In this document: in pieces, positions 48,955-60,614 of the stretch
How positions within the stretch are numbered: position 1 is the first letter of the stretch
Layout: each line of letters starts with the position of its first letter
From: Ornithinimicrobium flavum
GTDB lineage: Bacteria; Actinomycetota; Actinomycetes; Actinomycetales; Dermatophilaceae
Assembly (NCBI RefSeq): GCF_004526345.1
Contig: NZ_CP038213.1
Span: 2,852,001 to 2,916,000 of the forward strand
Length of the DNA: 64,000 nucleotides
Direction of reading: 5' to 3'
The notes under the pieces: model-generated
Database searches by the model: none
Told to the model about the DNA's origin: nothing
The model's input: only the letters and a program-made list of their open reading frames with translations
Program-made: the position numbers and the translations under genes

Positions 48955-50367
48955 GGCTCTCCTCCGGGTCGTCGGTGGTGGTCGTGCTCGCCGGGACGGC
49001 GCTGGCCTGCTCCAGCCGGCGGCCGGCGCCGGGCTCGACGAGCGTCTGGCCCGGCAGCGGGGGCACGGGGTAGCCCTCCGCGAAGGGGTCGACCTCGTCG
49101 GGGACGGCCTCGCGCTCCTCCCGCTCGGCCGCGCGCCGTTGCGCGCTGCGGTCCCAGGCGAAGATCCCCAGGAGCACCACCAGGCCGATGCCCAGCAGGG
49201 TGAGGACGAGGTCGAAGCGGCCGCCGCCGAAGAAGCCCTCCTGGGCGGCACGGATGAGGATGACAGCGACCACCCACACCAGCGACAGCGGGATCAGCAG
49301 CTTCCACCCAGGTGCATGAACTGGTCGTAACGCACCCGCGGCAGGGAGCCGCGGAGCCAGACGTAGAAGAAGATGAAGCCCCACATCTTCAGGGTGAACC
49401 ACAGCAGACCCCACCAGCCCTCGGAGAGCATGCCGTCCCCGATGAGGTTGAGCGGCCACGGGGCGTGGTAGCCGCCGAGGAAGAGCGTGGTCGCCAGGGC
49501 CGAGACGGTGAACATGTTGACGTACTCGCCCAGGAAGAACATGCCGAACTTCATCGAGGAGTACTCGGTGTGGAAGCCACCACCGAGCTCACCCTCACCC
49601 TCGGCGAGGTCGAAGGGCAGCCGGTTTGTCTCCCCGACCAAACCCATGGTGATGAGGTAGACGACGAAGGAGAAGAACAGCGGCACGACATACCACATCG
49701 GGATGCCGAGCCAGGTCTGCTGCGCCTGCGCGGCCACGATCTGGCTGGTGGACATCGACCCCGAGAACAGGAAGACCGCGACCAGGGACAGCCCCATCGC
49801 GATCTCGTAGGAGATGACCTGGGCCGTGGAGCGGATGCCGCCGAGCAGGGGGTAGGTCGAGCCCGAGGACCAGCCGGCGAGCACGAACCCGTAGGCACCG
49901 ACCCCGGCGACCGCCAGCACGAGCAGCACCGCGACGGGGGTGTCGGTGAGCTGCAGCGGGGTGGTGTGTCCGAACATGCGCACCTCCCCCGCCATCGGGA
50001 TGATCGCGAAGGAGACGAACGCCAGCGACCCCACCATGAGCGGCGCCGCGATGAACATCAGCTTGTCCGCGGCCTTGGGGGTGACGTCCTCCTTGAAGAA
50101 CAGCTTGATGCCGTCCGCGGCCGTCTGGAGCAGGCCCAGGGGGCCGAACCGGTTGGGGCCGGGACGCTGCTGCATCCGGCCGATCACGCGGCGCTCGAAC
50201 CAGATGACGATGACCACGGAGAGCATGAGGTAGACGAAGACCAGCGCGGCCTTGATGAGCGACAACCACCAGGGGGTGTCGCTGAAGTCGGCGGCCGGGA
50301 AGTCGCTGCGCGAGCCCAGCTCGGCACCGGCCGCGAGGATCTGCGGGTATGCGGTCACGACGCTCAT
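48947..50367 (-). CDS. nuoH: NADH-quinone oxidoreductase subunit H (frameshifted)
   Basis: 473 residues after restoring one base near 49310. The first 353 residues or so include [27 protein letters not shown] and the quinone-site [21 protein letters not shown]. The shift falls in [18 protein letters not shown], a strictly conserved segment. The final helix and a long charged C-terminal tail (about 100 residues, actinobacterial feature) follow in the second frame. Overlaps nuoG by ATGA. Confidence 0.91.
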
Positions 50368-52879
50368 GCCTCACCTCGGGACTCGGAGTGGTCGGCGGCG
50401 GTCAGCCGGACCACCGCGCCGGCGTCGACCCCCAGGGTCGCCCGGACCGCGGAGCCGGCGGAGTTGGTCGGGATCCAGACGACCCGGTCGTGCATGGGCG
50501 TCAGGGTGACCGGCAGGGTGAGCGACCCGCGGTCGGTGGCGACCGTGACCGCACCGTGCTCGTCGATGCCCAGGGCCGCGGCGGTGCCGGCGGAGATCCG
50601 GGCCCGCGCCTGCGGGGCGGTGCCGGCCAGGAACGGCTCGCCGTCCTGCAGACGGCCGGCGTCCAGCAGGTGGTGCCAGGTCGCCAGGACCGCCTCGCCC
50701 TCGCCCGGCGAGGCCGGGCCGGCGGGCGGGGTCCGCGGGGCCGCGGGCCGGGCCACGGACGACTCGTCCAGACCGCTGAGCTCGTGACGCAGCGCGGCCA
50801 CCGAGCCGGCACCGAGCACCACGCCCATGACCTCGGCCAGGCGGTCGAGGACGACGTGGTCCGGGCTCGCCTGCGAGGCGAGCGCCTGGTCGAAGGGACG
50901 CAGCCGCCCCTCCCACGTGGCGTAGGCGCCGGCCTTCTCCTGCTGCGGGGCGACCGGAAGGATCACGTCGGCGAACTCGTGCACGTCGCTCTCGCGGATC
51001 TCCAGCGAGACCACGAAGGCCCGGGCGAGGGCCTCGCGGGCCAGCTGCGGGTCCGGCAGGTCGTCGATCTCGACGCCGCCGACCACGAGCGCACCGATCT
51101 CGCCGCGGGCGGCCGCGGCCAGGATCTCGGAGGTGTCCCGCCCCGGCTGCACCGGGACCGCACCGCCGTCGATGCCCCAGCGCGCGGCGACCTCGTCGCG
51201 CGCCGAGGGGTCTCCCACCGGGCGTCCGCCGGGCAGCAGGTTGGGCAGAGCGCCGACCTCGACGGCACCGCGCTCCCCCGCCCGACGGGGCACCCAGGCC
51301 AGGGCCGCCCCCGTGGAGCGGGCCAGCTCGGCGGCCGCGGACAACGCCCCGGGCACGGTGGCCAGACGCTCGCCCACGAGGATGACCGAGCCGTCGCCGA
51401 GGGCGTCGGAGGCCGCGTGGTAGGGGTTGGCGTCGCCGATGGGCTCCACCGCCCCGTCGACCGGTCGGGCCGCAGCGCCGGCGCGGTGCTCGGCCAGCGC
51501 CTGCAGCACCTCCGCCTCGGTCCCGGGCGCCGACGCCAGGAGGGTGCCACCGAGCTTGGTCAGGCCGCGGGTCTCGAAGGGGGCCACGGCGTAGACCGCG
51601 GTCCTGCTGCGGCGCATCGCCTTGCGCAGCCGCAGGAAGACGATGGGGCTCTCCTCCTCCGGCTCCAGCCCCACGAGGAGCACCGAGGTGGCCTCCTCGA
51701 GCGTGGCGTAGCTGACGTCGTGGTTGCCGGCGACGACCGCGGCCAGGAAGTCGGCCTCCTCGGCGCTGTGCGGGCGGGCGCGGTGGTCGACGTCGTTGGT
51801 GCCGAGCGCCAGCCGGGCGAACTTGGCGTAGGCGTAGGCGTCCTCGACGGTGACGCGGCCGCCGGGCAGCACCCCGGCCCGGCCGCGGGCCTGGGCCAGG
51901 CCGCGGGCGGCGGCGGCGTAGGCGTCCCGCCAGGAGGCGACGGCATACTCCCCGTCCGCGCCGCGGACGACCGGGTCGTGCAGCCGGTCACCCAGGGTCG
52001 GGTAGGGGAAGGCCCAGCGGCCCTTGTCGCAGTTCCACTCCTCGTTGACCTCCGGGTCGTTGATCGCCATCCGGCGCAGGACGACACCGCGACGGTGGTC
52101 GGTGCGGATCGCGCAGCCCGAGGCGCAGTGCTCGCAGACGCTCTCGGTGGACACCAGGTCGAAGGGGCGGGAGCGGAACCGGTAGGCGGCGCCGGTCAGG
52201 GCCCCCACGGGGCAGATCTGGACGGTGTTGCCGGAGAAGTAGGACTCGAACGGCTTCTCCTCGTAGATGCCCACCTGCTGCAGGGCACCGCGCTCGATGA
52301 GGGCGATGAAGGGGTCACCGGCGACCTGGTCGGAGAAGCGGGTGCACCGGGCGCACAGGACACAGCGCTCGCGGTCCAGGAGGACCTGGGAGGAGATGTT
52401 GACCGGCTTGGGGAAGGTGCGCTTGACGTCGTCGAAGCGGGAGGTAGGCCGGCCGTCGGACATGGCCTGGTTCTGCAGCGGGCACTCCCCGCCCTTGTCG
52501 CAGACGGGGCAGTCCAGCGGGTGGTTGATGAGCAGCAGCTCCATGACGCCGTGCTGCGCCTTGTCGGCGACCGGGCTGGTGTGCTGGGTGTTGACGACCA
52601 TGCCCGGGGTGGCCACGATCGTGCACGACGCCTGCGGCTTGGGCATCGGCTTGACGTTGCCCTCGCGGTCGGGGGTGGCGACGTCGACCAGGCACTGCCG
52701 GCAGGCCCCCACCGGGTCCAGGAGCGGGTGGTCGCAGAAGCGGGGGATGTGGATCCCGGCCTGCTCCGCCGCCCGGATCACCAGGGTCCCCTCCGGCACG
52801 GAGACGGGGACGTCGTCGATGGTCAGCTCGACCATCTTCACGTCCGTCGCGGTCTGCTCGGCCGCCTTGTCGGTGATGC

Positions 52880-52883
<4 letters not shown>
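50364..52883 (-). CDS. nuoG: NADH-quinone oxidoreductase subunit G
   Basis: 839 residues. The N-terminal 2Fe-2S ferredoxin fold has [15 protein letters not shown]. The His-Cys and 4Fe-4S motifs follow ([34 protein letters not shown]), then [15 protein letters not shown] and a long molybdopterin-oxidoreductase-like domain without evident catalysis. It conducts electrons from NuoF towards NuoI. The frame is intact over 2.5 kb. ATGA overlaps with nuoF and nuoH. Confidence 0.96.
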
Positions 52884-54189
<1,306 letters not shown>

Positions 54190-54193
<4 letters not shown>

Positions 54194-55167
54194 GTGTCCT
54201 TGCCCTCCTCGCTCGTCTGCGTGTCCGTGGCGTCCCCGGCGTCCGGGGGGCTGTCCTGCACCCCGGTCGCGGGCACGGGGCCCTCGGCGGTCGGCTTCTC
54301 GTCCGGCTCGTTGGCCGCCTCGTTCACCGACAGGTGGCGACCGGCGGCGAGCCCCTCCTGCTGAGCGGCCTCGCTGGCCTCGGCGGCTCCCGCGTCGCCA
54401 CCCCGGGGGGCGGTCCAGCCCTTCTCCTTGGCCAGGACCGTGCCCCGCAGCGAGGCCTCCCCGGCGCCGACGCCCTCGTCCGCGAGGCCGTCGGGGAAGC
54501 CGGCCAGGACGCGGGAGACCTGCTTGAACGTGCAGACCCGGGAGGGCCCGCGGGTCGGGGTCACCGACTCGCCGCTGCGCAGCCGGTCGACGACCTCCTT
54601 GGTGGACTCCGGGGTCTGGTGGTCGAAGAACTCCCAGTTGACCATCACCACCGGGGCGAAGTCGCAGGCGGCGTTGCACTCGACCCGCTCGAGGGTGATC
54701 CGGCCGTCCTCGGTGGTCTCGTCGTGACCGATGCCGAGGTGCTCGCTGACCTCGTCGAAGATCTGGTCGCCGCCCATGATCGCGCAGAGGGTGTTGGTGC
54801 AGACGCCGACGGTGTACTCGCCGTTCGGGTGGCGCTTGTACTGGGTGTAGAAGGTGGCCACCCCGCTGACCTCGGCCGTGGTGAGGTCCAGCTCCTCGGC
54901 GCAGAACTGCACGCCGCGGCCGGTGACGTACCCGTCCACGGACTGGATGAGGTGCAGCATCGGCAGCAGGGCCGAACGCTTCTGCGGGTAGCGGGCGATG
55001 ATGGCGGCCGCGTCCGTCCGCAGCTGCTCCAGCACCTGGTCGTCGTAGGGCTCGTCCGAGGCGTGCAACGGTGCCTGCGGGTGCAGCGGCGACTCCGCGA
55101 ACATGTGGTCGGAGCGGGCGACGCCCCGCTGCTGCTCCTGGGTGCTCCGGGTGTGGTCGGTGCTCAC
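54190..55167 (-). CDS. nuoE: NADH-quinone oxidoreductase subunit E
   Basis: 325 residues. The thioredoxin-like 2Fe-2S domain uses Cys123, Cys128, Cys164 and Cys168 (CTNTLC and CNAAC). The C-terminal 90 residues or so form a Glu/Asp/Ala-rich disordered tail ([20 protein letters not shown]) that many NuoE proteins lack. Overlaps nuoD and nuoF by four bases each. Confidence 0.95.
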
Positions 55168-56537
55168 CGGTCCACGCCTCCCATCACGGGGTCGATCGAG
55201 GCGACGGCGACGATGACGTCGGCGACGAGGCCGCCCTCGGCCAGCGCCGAGGCCGCCTGCAGGTTGTTGAAGCTGGGGTCACGGAAGTGCGCACGGTAGG
55301 GGCGGGTGCCGCCGTCGGACACCAGGTGGCAGCCCAGCTCGCCCTTCGGGGACTCCACCGTGGCGTAGGCCTGACCCGGCGGGACCCGGAACCCCTCGGT
55401 CACCAGCTTGAAGTGGTGGATGAGGGACTCCATGGACTCGCCCATGATCTCGCGGATGTGGTCCAGGCTGTTGCCCTGGCCGTCGGCCCCGACGGACAGC
55501 TGGGCGGGCCAGGCGATCTTGCGGTCGGCCACCATGACCGGCTCGCCCTGGCTGGCGCGCAGCCGGGCGATGGCCTGCTCGACGATGCGGATCGACTGCC
55601 AGATCTCCTCCAGCCGGATGACCGTGCGCGCGTAGGCGTCGTGGTCGCGGCGGGTGATGACGTCGAAGTCGTACGTCTCGTACCCGCAATACGGCTCGGC
55701 CTTGCGCAGGTCGTGCGGGAGGCCGGTGGAGCGCAGGATCGGGCCGGTGATGCCCAGGGCCATGCAGTGCGCCAGCGACAGGTAGCCGACGTCGACGGTG
55801 CGGCCCTTGTAGATGGGGTTCTCCAGCAGCAGGAGCTCCAGCTCGTGCACCCCGTCGCGCAGCCCGGGCAGCTCGGCCTCCAGCAGGTCCAGGTGCTCAG
55901 GGAGCACGTCCTGGGCCACGCCTCCCGGGCGGACAAAGGCGTTGTTCATCCGCAGGCCCGAGACGGCCTCGATGAAGCGCAGGGTCCGCTCGCGCTCGCG
56001 GAAGCCGATCGTCATGATCGTGGTCGCGCCGAGCTCCATGCCACCGGTGGCGAGGGCGATCAGGTGCGAGCCGATGCGGTTGAGCTCCATCATCAGGACG
56101 CGGATGTCGTTGACGCGCTGCGGGATCTGGTCGGTGATGCCCAGGAGCTTCTCAACGCTCAGGCAGTAGGCCGTCTCGTTGAAGATCGGCGTGAGGTAGT
56201 CCATCCGGGTGCAGAACGTGGTGCCCTGCACCCAGGTGCGGTACTCCATGTTCTTCTCGATGCCGGTGTGCAGGAAGCCGATGCCGGCGCGGGCCTCCCG
56301 GACCGTCTCGCCGTCCAGCTCGAGGACCAGCCGGAGCACGCCGTGCGTCGAGGGGTGCTGCGGGCCCATGTTGACCACGATGCGCTCGGCACCGATCGCC
56401 GCGGCCTCGGCCGCGACGTCGTCCCAGTCGCCGCCGCCCGCGGTGAGGACCGGCCCCTCGTCGGGGTCCGTGGTGGGGCCGCCCTCGGCGTAGTAGTCCG
56501 TGGTCGGGCCCTGGGTCTCGTCGTGCGTGGTGGCCAT
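55164..56537 (-). CDS. nuoD: NADH-quinone oxidoreductase subunit D
   Basis: 457 residues of the 49-kDa quinone-site subunit. [22 protein letters not shown] and the quinone-site region [17 protein letters not shown] are present, with a [18 protein letters not shown] terminus. It is the only nuoD in the window; the second set has none. Shares the nuoC stop/start base at 56537. Confidence 0.97.
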   Translation of the reverse strand: MATTHDETQGPTTDYYAEGGPTTDPDEGPVLTAGGGDWDDVAAEAAAIGAERIVVNMGPQHPSTHGVLRLVLELDGETVREARAGIGFLHTGIEKNMEYRTWVQGTTFCTRMDYLTPIFNETAYCLSVEKLLGITDQIPQRVNDIRVLMMELNRIGSHLIALATGGMELGATTIMTIGFRERERTLRFIEAVSGLRMNNAFVRPGGVAQDVLPEHLDLLEAELPGLRDGVHELELLLLENPIYKGRTVDVGYLSLAHCMALGITGPILRSTGLPHDLRKAEPYCGYETYDFDVITRRDHDAYARTVIRLEEIWQSIRIVEQAIARLRASQGEPVMVADRKIAWPAQLSVGADGQGNSLDHIREIMGESMESLIHHFKLVTEGFRVPPGQAYATVESPKGELGCHLVSDGGTRPYRAHFRDPSFNNLQAASALAEGGLVADVIVAVASIDPVMGGVDR

Positions 56538-57361
56538 CAGGTGTAGCTCCTCCGCTGGTCGGGGGCGGGGATGGTGGCGCCCTTGTACTCCACCGGGATG
56601 CCGCCGAGCGGGTAGTCCTTGCGCTGCGGGTGACCGGGCCAGTCGTCCGGCATGAGGATGCGGGTCAGGCCGGGGTGGCCCTCGAAGTCGATCCCGAACA
56701 TGTCGAAGACCTCGCGCTCGTGCCAGTCGGTCGCGGGGTAGACGGTGACGATCGAGGGGACGCGGGCGTCGGACTCGGGGGCGGTGACCTCGAACCGGAC
56801 GCGACGCATGCCGTGGGTGATCGACAGGAAGTGGTAGACGGCGTGCAGCTCGGCGCCGGTCTGCTCGGGCCAGTGGACGCCCGAGACGCCGGTGCAGATC
56901 TCGAACCGCAGCCGCGCGTCGTCCCGCAGCGGGCGGACCAGCTCGAGCAGCTGGTCGCGGTGGACGTGGATGGTGAGCTCGCCGCGGTCGACGACGACCA
57001 TCTCGACGCCGGCCGCGAAGGCCTCGGGGGCCGCGGCCTCCAGGGCGTCGACGACATCGTCGAAGTAGGAGCCGTAGGGGCGCTCGGCCTGGCCCGGGAA
57101 GAGCACGGGCGCCTCGAGCCCGCCGTAGCCAGAGGTGTCACCGCTGACCGATCCGCCGAACATGCCCTGCCGGTGCGCCATCCGCACCGGCTCGCCGGGC
57201 ACGGCGCGTCGCACCGCTCCCGCGCCGCCCTGCACCCACGCCTGGGCCGTGTCGACGACCTGCTCGGGGGTCTGCGGGGGGTGGTTGGCCGGGTCGTGCG
57301 TGGTCTCCTGGGCCGGGGCGTTCTTGTCCGGCGTCTCCGGTCCGGTGGGAGTGGTCGTCAC
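56537..57361 (-). CDS. nuoC: NADH-quinone oxidoreductase subunit C
   Basis: 274 residues from GTG 57361, overlapping the nuoB stop. The 30-kDa motif is [24 protein letters not shown]. The N-terminal 60 residues or so are a Pro/Thr/Ala-rich extension. It is longer than the second-set NuoC (about 190), which lacks this extension. Confidence 0.95.
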   Translation of the reverse strand: MTTTPTGPETPDKNAPAQETTHDPANHPPQTPEQVVDTAQAWVQGGAGAVRRAVPGEPVRMAHRQGMFGGSVSGDTSGYGGLEAPVLFPGQAERPYGSYFDDVVDALEAAAPEAFAAGVEMVVVDRGELTIHVHRDQLLELVRPLRDDARLRFEICTGVSGVHWPEQTGAELHAVYHFLSITHGMRRVRFEVTAPESDARVPSIVTVYPATDWHEREVFDMFGIDFEGHPGLTRILMPDDWPGHPQRKDYPLGGIPVEYKGATIPAPDQRRSYT

Positions 57362-57912
57362 GCCAGCAGCCCCTTCATCTCGCGCGTCGGCACAGCCCGC
57401 ATCGCCGCCTCCTCGGCGGCGCGCGCCGCGGCGACCCGGTCCACGCCGAACTTGAACTCGCGGATCTGCTTGTGCAGCTCCAGAAGGGCGTTGAGCAGCA
57501 TCTCCGGTCGCGGCGGACACCCCGGGAGGTAGATGTCGACGGGGACGATGTGGTCCACGCCCTGGACGATCGCGTAGTTGTTGAACATGCCGCCGGAGCT
57601 GGCGCACACGCCCATGGAGACGACCCACTTCGGGTTCGGCATCTGGTCGTAGACCTGGCGCACGACGGGGGCCATCTTCTGGGAGACCCGGCCGGCGACG
57701 ATCATCAGGTCGGCCTGGCGCGGGGTCGCGGCGAAGCGCTCCATGCCGAAGCGGGCGATGTCGTAGTCGGGCGTGCCGACGGCCATCATCTCGATGGCGC
57801 AGCAGGCCAGGCCGAAGGTCGCCGGCCACACGGAGTACTGGCGCAGCTGACCGACCAGCCCCTCGACGGTGCCCAGCATGATCCCGCCAGGAATCTTGTC
57901 CTCAAGACCCAT
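57358..57912 (-). CDS. nuoB: NADH-quinone oxidoreductase subunit B
   Basis: 184 residues from ATG 57912. N2-cluster cysteines are in [10 protein letters not shown] (37-38), GVCASSGG and [11 protein letters not shown] longer in-frame start at 57954 is disfavoured because [11 protein letters not shown] is the normal family start. The 63-bp gap to nuoA holds a hairpin. Confidence 0.96.
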   Translation of the reverse strand: MGLEDKIPGGIMLGTVEGLVGQLRQYSVWPATFGLACCAIEMMAVGTPDYDIARFGMERFAATPRQADLMIVAGRVSQKMAPVVRQVYDQMPNPKWVVSMGVCASSGGMFNNYAIVQGVDHIVPVDIYLPGCPPRPEMLLNALLELHKQIREFKFGVDRVAAARAAEEAAMRAVPTREMKGLLA

Positions 57913-57937
57913 TCTCAACACCCATCTGCGTGAAGGA

Positions 57938-57957
57938 GCGGTGCGCGTGCGCACCGC
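57938..57957 (-). terminator. Intercistronic hairpin between nuoA and nuoB
   Basis: A perfect 8-bp GC stem (57938-57945 with 57950-57957) and four-base loop, followed on the transcript by TCCTTC. It could be a weak terminator or a processing site that sets the nuoA to nuoB ratio. Confidence 0.4.
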
Positions 57958-57975
57958 CTGACGTCATACCCGGGA

Positions 57976-58341
57976 TCAGTCCCACTCGAGCCCACCCCGG
58001 CTCCACTCGTAGACGAACGGGACCGAGACCACCACGAGGAACAGGAGCATCGCCAGCACCGAGAAGAGCCCGACCTGGTCGAAGGCCACCGCGAAGGGGT
58101 AGAGGAAGAGGACCTCGACGTCGAAGACGATGAACAGCATGGCGGTCAGGTAGTACTTGACCGGGACCCGGCCGCCCTCGTGAGCCTGGGGCGTCGGCTG
58201 GATGCCGCACTCGTAGGCCTCGGCCTTGGCCCGGTTGTAGCTCACCCGGCCCAGCAGGCCACCGCCGAAGACGGACCCGAAGGCGAAGAGGAGACCGAAG
58301 AAGAGGAAGAAGACGACCGGAAGATACGGGTGGTAGTCCAT
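57976..58341 (-). CDS. nuoA: NADH-quinone oxidoreductase subunit A
   Basis: 121 residues from ATG 58341, with AAAGGAG eleven bases upstream. Three helices; AEAYECGIQPTPQAHEGGRVPVKYY and MLFIVFDVEVLFLYPFAV are NuoA signatures. First gene of the main operon, 91 bp after the geranylgeranyl reductase stop. An in-frame ATG at 58383 is not supported by a ribosome site. Confidence 0.96.
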   Translation of the reverse strand: MDYHPYLPVVFFLFFGLLFAFGSVFGGGLLGRVSYNRAKAEAYECGIQPTPQAHEGGRVPVKYYLTAMLFIVFDVEVLFLYPFAVAFDQVGLFSVLAMLLFLVVVSVPFVYEWSRGGLEWD

Positions 58342-58410
58342 CAGAGCCTGGACTCCTTTCGGGACTCGCTCGGCGTCGGGCACGCCTTGGTCAGGGTCGG
58401 ACGCAGTGCA

Positions 58411-58416
58411 ATCCTA
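58411..58416 (-). promoter_or_regulatory. -10-like TAGGAT before nuoA
   Basis: TAGGAT on the minus strand inside the 91-bp gap would give a leader of about 60 bases before nuoA. No clear -35. The operon may also be read from the upstream reductase promoter. Confidence 0.35.
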
Positions 58417-58432
58417 AGCGCACGCGTGCCGA

Positions 58433-59728
58433 TCATGCGGCAGGGGTCATCCGGCTCAGCGCGTTGATGACGTGGTCGTCGAGGCGGCCGCCCCGCTCCT
58501 GCGGGAGGTTGGCCATGATCTTGAGCAGCAGGCGCATGAGGGCCTTGCGGGGCAGGCCGTAGCGGACGGCCAGACGCATGATCTCGGGCTTGCCGATGAG
58601 GGTGGCGAACTGCTTGCCGAGCATGTAGTAGCCGCCCAGGGCGTCCTTCATCACCGCCGGGTAGGACTGGAGCACCGCCTCGCGCTCGCCCGGGGTGGCG
58701 CGGGCCAGCGCGGAGGCGATGACCTCGGCCGCGTGCCGGCCGGCCTCCATCGCCTCGGCGATGCCCTCCCCGTTGAAGGGGTTGACCATCCCGCCCGAGT
58801 CGCCGACCAGGAGCAGGCCGCGGTCGTAGAGGGGCTGCCGGTTGAAGCACATCGGCAGCGCGGCACCGCGGATCGGACCCAGCTGGGTCTCCTCGGAGAA
58901 GCCCCACTCCGGCGGCATGGTCGCGACCCAGCGCCGCATGACGTCGCGGGAGTCGAAGGTGCCGAACTCCTTCGCGGTGTCGAGGATGCCCAGCCCCACG
59001 TTGGCGGTGCCGTCCCCCAGGGGGAAGATCCAGCCGTAGCCGGGCATGAGCACGTCCTGCCCGCCGTCCTCGCCCCTGGCCCACAGCTCCAGCCAGGACT
59101 CGAGGTAGTCGTCGTCGTGCCGAGGGGTCGTGAAGTAGGTGCGGACCGCCACCCCCATCGGGCGGTCGTCCCGCTTGGGGCGGTCCATGGCGAGCGAGAG
59201 CCGGCTCGAGACGCCGTCCGCGGCCACGACGACCGGCGCGCGGAACTCGCGGGTCTCCCCCGTGGCGCGGCCCCGCTCGTCCATGACCTTGGCGGTGACG
59301 CCGCAGACATCACCCCGGCGGTCGAGGATCGGCTCGGAGACGTTGGTGCGCTCGTGCAGGCGTGCACCCCGCGACTGCGCGTGACGGGCCAGGACCTCGT
59401 CCAGGTCGGTCCGCCTGCGGACCAGGCCGTACCCGGGGAAGCTCGCGTTGCCGGGCCAGTCCAGCTCCATCCGGACACCACCGCCGAGGATCCGCAGACC
59501 CTTGGTCCGGTGCCAGCCGTCCTCCTCGCGGTGCGGCACCCCGAGGCTGATGAGCTCCCGGACCGCACGGGGCGTCAGCCCGTCCCCGCAGATCTTGTCG
59601 CGCGGGAAGGACCCCTTCTCCAGCAGCAGCACGTCCAGCCCGTGCTGCGCCAGGTAGGCGGCCGTCGCCGACCCGCCGGGGCCCGCCCCGACGACGATGA
59701 CGTCTGCCGTCTCGACCTGCTCACTCAC
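58433..59728 (-). CDS. menJ: Geranylgeranyl reductase-family flavoprotein, MenJ-like
   Basis: 431 residues from GTG 59728. The Rossmann FAD motif is VIVVGAGPGGSATAAYLAQHG (about 10-30), with EKGSFPRDKICGDGLTPRAV and the second FAD motif LLVGDSGGMVNPFNGEGIAEAM. In mycobacteria the homologue MenJ saturates one isoprene unit of menaquinone. Its place between menG and nuo supports that role here. Archaeal-type lipid reduction is the family alternative. A Rex-like box lies 15-35 bp upstream. Confidence 0.87.
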   Translation of the reverse strand: MSEQVETADVIVVGAGPGGSATAAYLAQHGLDVLLLEKGSFPRDKICGDGLTPRAVRELISLGVPHREEDGWHRTKGLRILGGGVRMELDWPGNASFPGYGLVRRRTDLDEVLARHAQSRGARLHERTNVSEPILDRRGDVCGVTAKVMDERGRATGETREFRAPVVVAADGVSSRLSLAMDRPKRDDRPMGVAVRTYFTTPRHDDDYLESWLELWARGEDGGQDVLMPGYGWIFPLGDGTANVGLGILDTAKEFGTFDSRDVMRRWVATMPPEWGFSEETQLGPIRGAALPMCFNRQPLYDRGLLLVGDSGGMVNPFNGEGIAEAMEAGRHAAEVIASALARATPGEREAVLQSYPAVMKDALGGYYMLGKQFATLIGKPEIMRLAVRYGLPRKALMRLLLKIMANLPQERGGRLDDHVINALSRMTPAA

Positions 59729-59743
59729 GTCTGCCAGCCTCGC

Positions 59744-59761
59744 TTGTGACGACTTTCACGA
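59744..59761 (-). promoter_or_regulatory. Rex-like (or CRP/GlxR-like) operator
   Basis: TTGTGACGACTTTCACGA closely fits the Rex consensus TTGTGAANNNNTTCACAA: three of the fourteen fixed positions differ (the inner A, and A to G near the end counts once per strand). It also fits the CRP/GlxR core TGTGA-N6-TCAC. It lies 15-33 bp before the reductase GTG, where binding would block transcription of the reductase and possibly the nuo operon. Confidence 0.55.
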
Positions 59762-59857
59762 ACTCGGCCGAGTCTAGTCGCGCCTCCGGAGTGCCCCTGC
59801 CAAGCCCCTCCTGGCAGGAATTACCGACCGGCGGCGTGGCCCAAATGCCGTGCCCGG

Positions 59858-60607
59858 TCAGCGCAGGCGGCGCTCCGCGAGGTCGCCCAGCGTCGGGGGG
59901 CGCCCCCAGAGCTCCTCCAGCTCGGCGCACTGGGCCAGGAAGAGCTCGGCGCAGGCCAGGGCGTCGGTCAGTGCCGAGTGCGCGCGGTAGCGGGGCAGGC
60001 CGCGCCGGCGGCGGCACGCGTCGAGCCGGACCCGCCCCTCCCGCAGCTCCTGCACCGGGGTCCGCAGGACGAGCCGCCGCTCGACCTCCATCGTGTCCAC
60101 GACCTGCAGACCGACGGTGCCGCCGAGGACCTCGCGGGACGCCGCCGCCAGGAAGGTGGTCTCCACCTGGGCGAAGTGGGCGAGCAGCACCCGACGGTGC
60201 GGGTGGACCGGGGGTATGGCGGTGCCGGTGGACGTGCTCGGCGCCTCCGGCAGGAACGCGGCGAGGACCTGCGGGAGCACCTCCTCCACGGGTGCGGCGG
60301 TGGCGAGATCGTCGTCGGTGAGGCCGTGGAGCGTGGCGGACTGGCCGACGTCACCGCGGGGGCGGACCGGCAGGTGCCGCGCGCCGGCGAGCAGGATCTG
60401 GCGGCCGCGGACGGGCACCATCCCGATGGCGAGCATCTCGTGGCGGCGCGGGTCCAGACCGGTCGCCTCGAGGTCCATCGCCAGCAGCTCCACCTCGGCC
60501 AGGGGGGTGTCTGCAGGCACGGTGGGTGCTGCGGCCAGGTCGGCGAGGACCCCGGCCGGCGGCCGCGACGACCGCCTCGACGGACCACGGCGCCCGAAGA
60601 TCCCCAC
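59858..60607 (-). CDS. DnaQ-like 3'-5' exonuclease domain protein
   Basis: 249 residues. The DEDD-type exonuclease has Exo I AMDLEATGLD (Asp45, Glu47) and a C-terminal HSALTDALA (Exo III, His plus Asp). It lies seven bp downstream of the cNMP/CBS/DUF294 gene and in the same direction, a pairing seen in many bacteria. The role of the pair (nucleotide-signal-controlled nuclease or repair) is not established. Confidence 0.88.
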   Translation of the reverse strand: MGIFGRRGPSRRSSRPPAGVLADLAAAPTVPADTPLAEVELLAMDLEATGLDPRRHEMLAIGMVPVRGRQILLAGARHLPVRPRGDVGQSATLHGLTDDDLATAAPVEEVLPQVLAAFLPEAPSTSTGTAIPPVHPHRRVLLAHFAQVETTFLAAASREVLGGTVGLQVVDTMEVERRLVLRTPVQELREGRVRLDACRRRRGLPRYRAHSALTDALACAELFLAQCAELEELWGRPPTLGDLAERRLR

Positions 60608-60614
60608 GAGGTCC

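Noticed and set aside
58342-58383. N-terminal extension of nuoA from ATG 58383
   Set aside because: The added residues are not NuoA-like and AAAGGAG clearly serves ATG 58341.
59796-59818. Terminator between the exonuclease and reductase genes
   Set aside because: There is a 7-bp stem with a nine-base loop, but no T tract and weak predicted stability; not listed as a feature.
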